This document shows positions 32,189 to 39,586 of a DNA stretch of 64,000 bases, piece by piece. Each line of letters starts with the position of its first letter. Position 1 is the stretch's first letter. Made by a program: the position numbers and the translations under genes. Source of the DNA: Butyricicoccus_A sp963620595 (GTDB lineage Bacteria > Bacillota > Clostridia > Oscillospirales > Butyricicoccaceae); the NCBI GenBank assembly GCA_963620595.1, contig CAVFAY010000005.1, positions 1-64,000 on the forward strand. The letters are read 5' to 3'. The notes under the pieces were generated by a model. That model searched no databases. It was not told the origin of the DNA and saw only the letters and a list, made by a program, of their open reading frames with translations.

Positions 32189-33040
32189 ATGAAATACAAA
32201 CAATTGCTGAGTATGGGACTGAGCGTATGCCTGCTGCTCGGCGGGCTGACCGCCTGCGGCGTACAACAAACGGATACGCCGGATTTGTCGTCTCTCGGTG
32301 TCATGACGATTCTCGCTCGTGAGGACGGGTCGGGTACCAAAGAAGAGTTTGAAAATTTGGCAAATACGCAGGAAAAGGGTGCGACTGCCGAAGTTGCATC
32401 GACACGAGATGTCGAAAAGACCATTGCTTCGGACAAAAATGCGATTGGCTATATCGCATATGGCTCTGCAAGCGGCGATGACAGCGTGCGGATGCTGAAT
32501 ATTGACGGCGTAGCCCCTACACTGGAGACCATCAAAGACAATTCGTATCCGCTGTGCCGGAAATATTATCTGGCGTACTCCGGTCAGTTGACACCGGTAG
32601 AACAGGATTTTTTGACGTATGTTTTGACACAGGGACAGGAAACCGTGTCGCAGACCTATATTCCGGTGAAAAAAGTACAGACCTTTTTGTCGGATAGATC
32701 GGCGGGAGATATTCAGATTGCCGGTTCTTCCTCGGCGGCGCCGCTCGTGCAGACGCTGGCGGAAGAGTATATGCAGATCAATCCGAATGCCAATATTACG
32801 GTAAAGGCGACTGACTCGTCGCGTGGTCTGACGGCAGCGATTCGTGGAGACTGTGATTTGGCCATGTCCTCACGTTCTCTCAAGGATTATGAATCCGAAC
32901 TGCTGAGCACACAGGCGATTGCTTCGGATGCGATTGCCGTGGCAGTCAACGCAGACAATCCGCTGGATAATCTTTCTATGGATCAACTGACTGGGATTTA
33001 CGATGGTCAGTACAAACAGTGGACAGATTTGAATAAATAA
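32189..33040 (+). CDS. Second PstS-like lipoprotein, lobes in permuted order
   Basis: The 283-residue protein has a signal peptide with lipobox LTAC. The first half holds AREDGSGTKEEF, NAIGYIAYGS and the TYIPV end; the second half holds IQIAGSSSAAPLVQTLAEEY, LAMSSRSL and GIYDGQYKQWTDL. This is the same circular permutation as the PstS at 25403, but the two are quite divergent. The ribosome site GAGGTGA overlaps the stop of the Na/Pi gene. Its partner may be PstCAB, or it may act as a scavenging or sensing protein. Confidence 0.85.
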   Translation: MKYKQLLSMGLSVCLLLGGLTACGVQQTDTPDLSSLGVMTILAREDGSGTKEEFENLANTQEKGATAEVASTRDVEKTIASDKNAIGYIAYGSASGDDSVRMLNIDGVAPTLETIKDNSYPLCRKYYLAYSGQLTPVEQDFLTYVLTQGQETVSQTYIPVKKVQTFLSDRSAGDIQIAGSSSAAPLVQTLAEEYMQINPNANITVKATDSSRGLTAAIRGDCDLAMSSRSLKDYESELLSTQAIASDAIAVAVNADNPLDNLSMDQLTGIYDGQYKQWTDLNK

Positions 33041-33063
33041 ACGGCAAAGAAACAAAAATATCT

Positions 33064-33091
33064 TTGCATAACATAAAAACTATGCTATACT
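33064..33091 (+). promoter_or_regulatory. Promoter of the HAD phosphatase leader
   Basis: TTGCAT 33064-33069, 16-nt spacer, TATACT 33086-33091. The start would be near 33098, giving a 120-nt leader. Confidence 0.65.
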
Positions 33092-33164
33092 GAAATCAAG
33101 CTGGAAATTACTCATATTTTCACAACATACCGTTCCGGCAATAAATACTGTTTGAGGATACAGA

Positions 33165-33198
33165 GGGGTATTGCACGCGCGGTGCGATGCCCCTTTTT
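33165..33198 (+). terminator. Intrinsic terminator in the HAD gene leader
   Basis: GGGGTATTGCAC pairs with GGTGCGATGCCCC around GCGC (33165-33193), followed by five T, only 22 nt before the start codon. It is either an attenuator or the end of a short RNA. Confidence 0.7.
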
Positions 33199-33220
33199 GC
33201 TGGAAAGAAAGGAATTACCT

Positions 33221-34009
33221 ATGGATCGTTTAAGACAGAAAAATGGATTTATCTGCGATATGGATGGTGTCATCTATCACGGCAATCGAATTTTGCCAGG
33301 TGTACGGGAATTTGTCGATTGGCTGCAAAAAGAGAACAAGCACTTTTTGTTCCTGACCAACTCCAATCATTCGACGCCGCGTGAATTGCAGCAGAAGCTG
33401 GCGCGCATGGGACTGGATGTCGATGAGTCGCATTTTTATACCAGTGCACTGGCCACGGCGCACTTTTTAAAGCTGCAAGCACCGGGATGCAGCGCATATG
33501 CTGTCGGTGACCATGGCTTACAGAACGCGCTGTTTGCCGCAGGCATCACGATTAACGATGTCGATCCAGATTACGTGGTTATTGGTGAGTCGCAGTCGTT
33601 CAGCTATGATAATATTGTCAATGCGGTTCGTCTCGTCAATAAGGGCGCGAAGCTCATCGGCACCAACTCGGACTTGACCGGCCCGACCGAGAGTGGCATT
33701 GTGCCGGGCTGCCGCGCGCTGATTTCTCCGATTGAGATGGCGACCGGTAAGAAGGCGTACTTTGTCGGCAAGCCGAATCCGCTCATGATGCGCACGGGTC
33801 TGCGCCTGCTCGGCGTACATTCGGAGGATGCCGTCATGATTGGTGACCGCATGGATACAGATATTGTTGCTGGCATTGAGTCGGGCCTGGACACCGTACT
33901 CGTGCTGTCCGGCGTCACAAGCCGCGAGGATATTGCCAACTATCCGTATAGCCCGCGTCTGGTGCTCAATGGCGTCGGCGATATTCCGGCGTTCGCGGAA
34001 GCAGAATAA
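33221..34009 (+). CDS. HAD-IIA family sugar phosphatase (NagD-like)
   Basis: The 262-residue phosphatase has HAD motif I as FICDMDGVIYHGNRILPG (nucleophile Asp and DxD), motif II in FLTNSNHST, the C2-type cap typical of NagD, and motifs III/IV with VGKPNPLMM and MIGDRMDTDIVAGIESG. It likely hydrolyses a nucleotide or sugar phosphate in the cytoplasm. AAAGGAA precedes ATG 33221. Confidence 0.9.
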   Translation: MDRLRQKNGFICDMDGVIYHGNRILPGVREFVDWLQKENKHFLFLTNSNHSTPRELQQKLARMGLDVDESHFYTSALATAHFLKLQAPGCSAYAVGDHGLQNALFAAGITINDVDPDYVVIGESQSFSYDNIVNAVRLVNKGAKLIGTNSDLTGPTESGIVPGCRALISPIEMATGKKAYFVGKPNPLMMRTGLRLLGVHSEDAVMIGDRMDTDIVAGIESGLDTVLVLSGVTSREDIANYPYSPRLVLNGVGDIPAFAEAE

Positions 34010-34022
34010 AGATAACCGGACA

Positions 34023-34059
34023 AAAAAGTCCACTGGTTGATTTAACCAGTGGACTTTTT
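34023..34059. terminator. Bidirectional terminator
   Basis: A 16-bp perfect stem (34023-34038 with 34044-34059) with flanking A and T runs between convergent genes. Confidence 0.92.
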
Positions 34060-34061
34060 GC

Positions 34062-35216
34062 TTACTTCACGGCGATATTTCGTCTGAGCACGGCAAAGGT
34101 GCCGTTTTCATCCTGAAATTCACTGTACGGTTCAAAATCGTTGTGCCGATAAAATTTCACTGCGTGCGGCTTATACTGCGCCGGTGTTGCTTCCAGGACG
34201 CGCTTGCCCAAGCGGCGGTACAGACACACAGCGTGTGTGATGAGCTGTGGACCGAAGCCGAAGCCGCGAAATTTTTCCAAAATGCATGTGCCGCCCATCT
34301 TGCCGACTGGAGATTCCATCGGATAGGCTTGGGTGTTCATGCAGATCAGACCGCCGATTTCTCGATCAACCATACCGAAGGCAACTGCTTCCGGATGAAT
34401 CTCTTGGAATCCACGCAGACGAGCCTCGATTTGCTCATCGGTCAGCGGAATCTTGCGATAGGAATCCGTCTCGTGGAACATGGAGAGGCATAGACGCTTG
34501 TCTGTCGGGTCATCCCAGTTGACGGCGCGGAACCACATCTGCGGCGATGCCGGAACATCCTTGTCATCACTCCACTTGAGCGAGGCAAAGGTGGAAAGCT
34601 CCTGCGGCAGATGAGAATTGTCATTGCGATAGGGCACTTCTATGCCGCCGTCCTCGTGAAAAACCATTTTGGCAACGCAAGTGTTGTCACCCCAGCCGAC
34701 CTGCATCATGTCCTCGACGCGCAGACCCAGTGCGAGCGTCAAAATACCGCGAATGGCAGAGCCATGGCACACGAGCGCAATGGTATTTCCGGCTTGTTCC
34801 TGCGCAATGCTGCGCATTTCCGCCAGTGCACGCGCACCGGCTTCCATAATCGTCTCGCCGTGCGGCGGACGACAATCCCATGGGTGCGTGCACCAAGTAT
34901 TATATAATTCCGGATAATCAATCGGCAGCTTTGCCCACGCTTCATCCTCCCAATCGCCCATGTAAATCTCGCGCAGAGCAGGACGTTCGATAACCGTCAG
35001 CTTGTGCGGGCGGGCAATGGCCATGGCGGTGAACCGTGCACGCCACAGATCGCTGGAGTATACGGCGTCCAGATAGGAGTCAGCAAAGCGCTTGCCAACG
35101 ACTTCTGCCTGCTCTAAGCCGCGGTGGGTGAGCATACTATCATAATGTCCGTGGCAGCGGCGGCCTAAATTGCCTTCCGCTTCCGCATGACGGACAAGGT
35201 AAATGGTTGTGCTCAT
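34062..35216 (-). CDS. Histidine phosphatase fused to GNAT acetyltransferase
   Basis: The 384-residue protein has two domains. Residues 1-200 are a phosphoglycerate-mutase-type histidine phosphatase (LVRHAEAEGN with the phospho-His, later VCHGSAIRG). Residues 235-384 are a GNAT N-acyltransferase (ILEKFRGFGFGPQLI as the acetyl-CoA loop, then KFYRHNDFEPY). Both active sites look intact. It overlaps the pyrD stop by an ATGA, so it is the third gene of the pyrK-pyrD operon. Its metabolite target is unknown. Confidence 0.85.
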   Translation of the reverse strand: MSTTIYLVRHAEAEGNLGRRCHGHYDSMLTHRGLEQAEVVGKRFADSYLDAVYSSDLWRARFTAMAIARPHKLTVIERPALREIYMGDWEDEAWAKLPIDYPELYNTWCTHPWDCRPPHGETIMEAGARALAEMRSIAQEQAGNTIALVCHGSAIRGILTLALGLRVEDMMQVGWGDNTCVAKMVFHEDGGIEVPYRNDNSHLPQELSTFASLKWSDDKDVPASPQMWFRAVNWDDPTDKRLCLSMFHETDSYRKIPLTDEQIEARLRGFQEIHPEAVAFGMVDREIGGLICMNTQAYPMESPVGKMGGTCILEKFRGFGFGPQLITHAVCLYRRLGKRVLEATPAQYKPHAVKFYRHNDFEPYSEFQDENGTFAVLRRNIAVK

Positions 35217-36121
35217 AGACGCAGTGCTCCTGTCAGCTCGGTAACCGACTTAATACCGTGATTGTCGCAGAATTCATCCAGCTCATGCACAGCCTTTACC
35301 GGTGCCATTGGATCTGCGAAGCAAGCGGTGCCGATAGCGACAGCATTTGCACCCGCGAGCATCATCTCGACAATGTCACGGCCAGTGCGGATACCGCCCA
35401 TGCCGATAATCGGTACATCGACAGCCTGGTGTACCTGATATACCATGCGGACAGCGACCGGGAATACAGCCGGACCCGACAGACCGCCCATGATGTTGGA
35501 CAGGATCGGGCGGCGGGACTCCACATCAATGCGCATACCGAGCAGTGTGTTGATGAGCGACAGCGCATCAGCACCAGCAGATACAGCGGCGCGGGCAATT
35601 TCTGCGATGTCTGTGACATTTGGAGTCAGCTTGACAATCAGCGGCTTCTTTGCCACTGCCTTGGCTGCGGAAACCACTTCTTCGACCATTTTCGGCTGGG
35701 TGCCGAAGGTCAGACCGCCGCACTTGACGTTCGGGCAGGAGATATTCATTTCAATCAGGTCAATGTCTGCATCCGAGATTTTTTCCACAATGCCGACGTA
35801 TTCTTCTACGCTGTGACCGGAAACATTGGCAATAATCTTGGTGTCAAACTGGCGCAGATACGGAATTTCTTCCTGAATAAAGCGGTCAACCCCCGGATTC
35901 TGTAAACCGACGCAGTTTAAGATGCCCATCGGGGTTTCTGCGATGCGCGGCGCCGGATTGCCGAGTTGTTCTTCCGGCGTCAGTCCCTTGGCACCGACGC
36001 CGCCCAACTCTCCGAGATCATAAAAGTTTGCATATTCATGACCGAAACCGAAGGTGCCGGAAGCGGTCGTCACAGGGTTTTTCAGTTCAACCCCACAAAA
36101 ATTAACACGAAGATCAGCCAT
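35213..36121 (-). CDS. pyrD: Dihydroorotate dehydrogenase, catalytic subunit (class 1B)
   Basis: A 302-residue FMN enzyme of pyrimidine synthesis. It shows NPVTTASGTFGFG, GLQNPGVDRF, NISCPNVKCGG with the class 1B catalytic Cys, and the FMN phosphate loop IIGMGGIRTGRDIVEM. The start at 36121 overlaps the pyrK stop as TAATG and has GGAGG about 10 nt upstream. With PyrK it oxidises dihydroorotate and passes electrons to NAD+. Confidence 0.95.
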   Translation of the reverse strand: MADLRVNFCGVELKNPVTTASGTFGFGHEYANFYDLGELGGVGAKGLTPEEQLGNPAPRIAETPMGILNCVGLQNPGVDRFIQEEIPYLRQFDTKIIANVSGHSVEEYVGIVEKISDADIDLIEMNISCPNVKCGGLTFGTQPKMVEEVVSAAKAVAKKPLIVKLTPNVTDIAEIARAAVSAGADALSLINTLLGMRIDVESRRPILSNIMGGLSGPAVFPVAVRMVYQVHQAVDVPIIGMGGIRTGRDIVEMMLAGANAVAIGTACFADPMAPVKAVHELDEFCDNHGIKSVTELTGALRL

Positions 36122-36888
36122 TACCACTGCACCTCCTTGGAATCAAATACCGGACCATCCTTGCAGACATGACCATAGCGCGTGCTGCCGTCCTTATTTT
36201 TTAGCGAGCAGACACAAACAAGACATGCGCCGATACCGCAGCCCATGCGCTCTTCCATGGATACCTGACACGGAATGCCCTTTGCTTCAGCAATAGTAGC
36301 CAGTGCGTGCAGCATCGGCTTCGGACCACAGGCGCAAACCGAGGTGAACTCATCCAGATGTTCTTTCAAAACATCTGATACAAAGCCGTGGGTGCCATAG
36401 GAGCCGTCATCGGTTGCCGTGTATACGGTGCCGACAGCCTGAAAATCATCTTCGAGAATAACCGCGTCTTTGTTGCGGAAGCCGAGGATAGCTGTCGGCT
36501 GTGCGCCGCCCGCGCGTGCTGCCTGCATGGTTTGGAGCATCGGAGGAACGCCGATGCCGCCGCCGATAAATACCGGGCGGTCGCCGAGTCGGGTCAAATC
36601 AAAGCCGTTGCCGACAGGACCGAGAATATCCAGCGTATCGCCGGTCTTGCGCTGGGATAGCCATTTGGTGCCTTCGCCTTTGACAACAAAGACGATTTTC
36701 AGCGTTTCCTCGTGTGCCTGACAAATTGAAATTGGACGGCGCAGCAAATTGGCATCGCCGCAAGTGATATGAACAAACTGACCGGGTTTTGCCAGAGCAA
36801 CAATCTTCGGCGCATGAATCGTGAGTGCGAAAATATTGCGGCTCAGAGCTTGATTGTCCCGGACGGTGCAGATTTCCTGTATGGACAT
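36121..36888 (-). CDS. pyrK: Dihydroorotate dehydrogenase electron-transfer subunit
   Basis: The 255-residue protein is of the ferredoxin-NADP reductase fold: FAD segment LLRRPISICQAH, NAD segment FIGGGIGVPPMLQTM, and a [2Fe-2S] cluster from four Cys (MGCGIGACLVCVC and GHVCKDGPVF). It couples PyrD to NAD+. AGGAGG precedes ATG 36888. The operon continues with pyrD and the phosphatase-GNAT gene. Confidence 0.95.
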   Translation of the reverse strand: MSIQEICTVRDNQALSRNIFALTIHAPKIVALAKPGQFVHITCGDANLLRRPISICQAHEETLKIVFVVKGEGTKWLSQRKTGDTLDILGPVGNGFDLTRLGDRPVFIGGGIGVPPMLQTMQAARAGGAQPTAILGFRNKDAVILEDDFQAVGTVYTATDDGSYGTHGFVSDVLKEHLDEFTSVCACGPKPMLHALATIAEAKGIPCQVSMEERMGCGIGACLVCVCSLKNKDGSTRYGHVCKDGPVFDSKEVQW

Positions 36889-36950
36889 GGAACAAACCTC
36901 CTGTGAGTTGATTTTTCGTTTCTTTCTTCTATTTTACATGATTTTTTTCC

Positions 36951-36987
36951 GAAAGAAAACCCCTGCCGGATGAAAATCCGACAGGGG
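36951..36987 (-). terminator. Terminator downstream of the deacetylase gene's convergent flank, upstream of pyrK
   Basis: CCCCTGCCGGAT pairs with ATCCGACAGGGG around GAAA; on the minus strand TTTTCTTTC follows. Oriented on the minus strand, it lies upstream of the deacetylase coding end and downstream of pyrK's start region, so it may act on transcripts entering from pyrK's side or simply insulate the two units. Confidence 0.55.
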
Positions 36988-36996
36988 AAACAATCC

Positions 36997-38370
36997 TCAG
37001 CAAAATGTCTTGGCAATAATAGTTGCGACCTGCTCGCGAGTGCTGTTGGTGCGTGGAGACAGCAACAATTTGTTACCGTTTTGGATACCGGAAATAATGC
37101 CGTTGGAAACTGCCCAGTTCATCGCAGGGCGTGCCCAGTTCGATACCTGATTGGCGTCCGCATAATGTCTCTTGTGCAGGAGATCGGAAACCGCAGGACT
37201 GCCGGAATACCGGTACAGCATGACAACAAACTGTTCTCGCGAAATGGAGTCGTTAGGTTTGAATTCGTTCTTTGTCACACCGGAAGTGATGCGCTGCTGG
37301 TATGCCCATGTGACAGCCTGATGATACCACGCGGAGGAAGATACATCGCGGAACGGTGTTTGACCGGAAACTGCAGGTCTTCCCGCCAGTGCATACAAAA
37401 CCTGCACACTTTCCGCGCGGGTCATTGTTTTATATGGCTGGAAGGTGTCGCCGCTGGTGCCGCGCATGTAATTGGCGCTGTATACCTGCTCAATGTACGG
37501 CGTAGACCATCTGGAAGCGGATATATCGGTAAAAATACGCGATACCGACTGATCGACATAATCTTCAAATTGTGCCATTGTTGTAGAGCGATGCATGCGA
37601 TAACGCGGAATCGTGTAAAATGCATCGGAAATCTTCCAGCGATTACCGCCCGCACAGATACCAAAATGATAATATTTGGCTGCAATGGACAGGGTGGTGT
37701 TGGTATAACCGCCCTCCGGGTACGTGATAGCAAACGGACTTTTACCGGTGATTTCACGGATTTGCCGCTGCGATTCCTTCATCTCATATTCCTGTTGCGA
37801 TGCGCTCAGTTTCGTCATATTCGCATGAGAGAGAGAATGACTCTGGATTGAGACAATGCCGCTGTCAGACAGTTCTTTGATTTGTTCGCGCGTCATCGTG
37901 TGCTGTTTGCCCAAACCGTTTGGAAATACAAAAAATGTTGCTTTCATGCCGAATTCTTTGAGCATGGGATAGACAGTTGTGTAATTGTCTGAATATCCAT
38001 CGTCAAAGGTCAGCAAGACCGGCTTGGGATACTGCTCTAAGTGGTCTAAATCCTCAAACGTGATGGTCTGATAGCCGTGGTCTTTGAGATATTGCAGCTG
38101 CTGGCGAAATACAGAGGGAGAGGTAAACATTTCGCGGCTGCCCCAAATGTCATCGGAAATCAGATGATACATGAGCACCGGCACGGAACGCTTCCTTTGA
38201 ATGTCTGATTTTTTCAGCCCGTAAGACTGCTGGATACTGTCAGATACGGAGACTGTAGCAGAATCCGGCACAGAATTTTCTGTAGTTTCCAGAGCGAACG
38301 CAGAAGCAGAGAGCAGGACACTGGCAGACAGCAAAACAGCGGCTGAACGCAAGAACTTTCGATTATCCAT
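36997..38370 (-). CDS. SLH-anchored polysaccharide deacetylase
   Basis: A secreted enzyme of 457 residues. After a signal peptide comes a NodB-type deacetylase domain with VLTFDDGYSDNY (base and metal Asp), the QSHSLSHANM metal His pair and ITYPEGGY. Three SLH repeats form the C-terminal 190 residues (FTDISASRWSTPYIEQVYSA, FRDVSSSAWYHQAVTWAY, and YADANQVSNWARPAMNWAV). It likely deacetylates wall glycan or a surface polymer while anchored to the wall. GAGGAG suits ATG 38370 (8 nt) better than ATG 38376 (2 nt). Confidence 0.9.
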   Translation of the reverse strand: MDNRKFLRSAAVLLSASVLLSASAFALETTENSVPDSATVSVSDSIQQSYGLKKSDIQRKRSVPVLMYHLISDDIWGSREMFTSPSVFRQQLQYLKDHGYQTITFEDLDHLEQYPKPVLLTFDDGYSDNYTTVYPMLKEFGMKATFFVFPNGLGKQHTMTREQIKELSDSGIVSIQSHSLSHANMTKLSASQQEYEMKESQRQIREITGKSPFAITYPEGGYTNTTLSIAAKYYHFGICAGGNRWKISDAFYTIPRYRMHRSTTMAQFEDYVDQSVSRIFTDISASRWSTPYIEQVYSANYMRGTSGDTFQPYKTMTRAESVQVLYALAGRPAVSGQTPFRDVSSSAWYHQAVTWAYQQRITSGVTKNEFKPNDSISREQFVVMLYRYSGSPAVSDLLHKRHYADANQVSNWARPAMNWAVSNGIISGIQNGNKLLLSPRTNSTREQVATIIAKTFC

Positions 38371-38372
38371 AC

Positions 38373-38660
38373 TCATGACTCCTCATAATCAATAGAGGCG
38401 CGAGAGACACGATGTTCTTTGCCGATCTGCGCCACAGCGAGGTGGCGCGGGTCTTTTTGATAAAGCGCAAGATCTGCCAAAGAATTGAACTTGACAAGAA
38501 GAACTGCATTGAAATCGTTGGCTTCATTACAGCTTTCATAGGCTTTGATATATCGAATCTGCGGAATAATGCCGTCTAATGCATTGAGACCGTCAATAAA
38601 CTGACGTCTCAGATCATCTGAGCCATCATCGAATTTCCACATAGCAACGTGTGTAATCAT
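38373..38660 (-). CDS. Dabb (stress-responsive alpha/beta barrel) domain protein
   Basis: The 95-residue protein begins MITHVAMWKFDDGSDD and has the dimeric alpha-beta barrel pattern (IRYIKAYESCNEANDFNAVL then YQKDPRHLAVAQIG). Such proteins range from small-molecule cyclases to unknown roles. AAAGGAAG lies upstream of ATG 38660. Its stop nearly abuts the deacetylase start, so the two are one transcription unit. Confidence 0.85.
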   Translation of the reverse strand: MITHVAMWKFDDGSDDLRRQFIDGLNALDGIIPQIRYIKAYESCNEANDFNAVLLVKFNSLADLALYQKDPRHLAVAQIGKEHRVSRASIDYEES

Positions 38661-38820
38661 GATCAAACTTCCTTTCCCCAAATGGGTTAGTTGTACAGTA
38701 CAAATTTAGTGTACCATGAAACCGCAGTCGGAACAATGGGAAAAAACATTAAGAAATATTAAGATTTTCAAAAGAGGCTAGGGATATTCAAAAAAGTAAG
38801 TGGGATATGGCAGCTTCTAG

Positions 38821-38858
38821 AAAAAATCCTGTATGATTTTTATCATACAGGATTTTTT
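38821..38858. terminator. Bidirectional terminator after the thioesterase gene
   Basis: A 16-bp perfect stem (38821-38836 with 38843-38858). Its last base is the first of the thioesterase stop codon. Confidence 0.9.
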
Positions 38859-39295
38859 CATGATAATGCTTCTGGCTTCCAGACCAGCTTGCTGTATAGA
38901 TCGAAAACGTCGGGCAGATATTTTTTTAAAGAAACCGGTCTGCCGGTCTTTCCGATAAAACAGTGATCGGAAGTGGCTGTGCCGCACAGCTCATCGGTTT
39001 CCGCATCGCGAAATTCATACGAGAGCGACATGCGTACTGGTGTGAGCTTGGTAACGCGCACGACAACGCGACAGGTCTGGCCGAAACGCATCATGGATTT
39101 GTATTGACAATCAATACCCAGAACGGGAATGGCGATGCCGTCTGCCTCCATGCGGTCATAGCCATAACCGGCATCTTCCATATAGGCAATGCGAGCTTCT
39201 TCCATCCAGTGGATGTAATTGGCGTGGTGTACAATGCGCATTCCATCAGTTTCATAGTACTGCACGCGGTGCAGATACGAATAGGTTGTGTCCAT
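38858..39295 (-). CDS. Acyl-CoA thioesterase, YbgC/4HBT hot-dog fold
   Basis: At 145 residues this is typical family length. The signature YYETDGMRIVHHANYIHWME (Asp/His pair) is the 4-hydroxybenzoyl-CoA thioesterase active site, followed by EARIAYMEDAG. It hydrolyses short acyl-CoAs in the cytoplasm. It stands alone, with terminators on its downstream side. Confidence 0.9.
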   Translation of the reverse strand: MDTTYSYLHRVQYYETDGMRIVHHANYIHWMEEARIAYMEDAGYGYDRMEADGIAIPVLGIDCQYKSMMRFGQTCRVVVRVTKLTPVRMSLSYEFRDAETDELCGTATSDHCFIGKTGRPVSLKKYLPDVFDLYSKLVWKPEALS

Positions 39296-39470
39296 AATAG
39301 ATACCTCATTATATACATATCACTGATTTTCTTTCTTCTTTAGCATACCGCAAAAAGCGCAAAAAGAAAAGCCCTTAATTTATGTGACGAAATATTATAC
39401 AAATACTCGAAAAATGTGGAGAAAATTTGAATGATTTTCTGTGTTTTTTGGGAAAATTCTTTGTTTATAA

Positions 39471-39499
39471 TTTACAAATCCGAAGAATTATATTATACT
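39471..39499 (+). promoter_or_regulatory. Promoter of glgB
   Basis: TTTACA 39471-39476, 17-nt spacer, TATACT 39494-39499. Confidence 0.7.
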
Positions 39500-39586
39500 A
39501 AGTATAGTAACCTTCCAGACCGCCGCAGAATAGGAAAAATAGTGAAATGGAAAAGGCTGCGGTGATGTTGGGAAAAGGAGAGAAAC

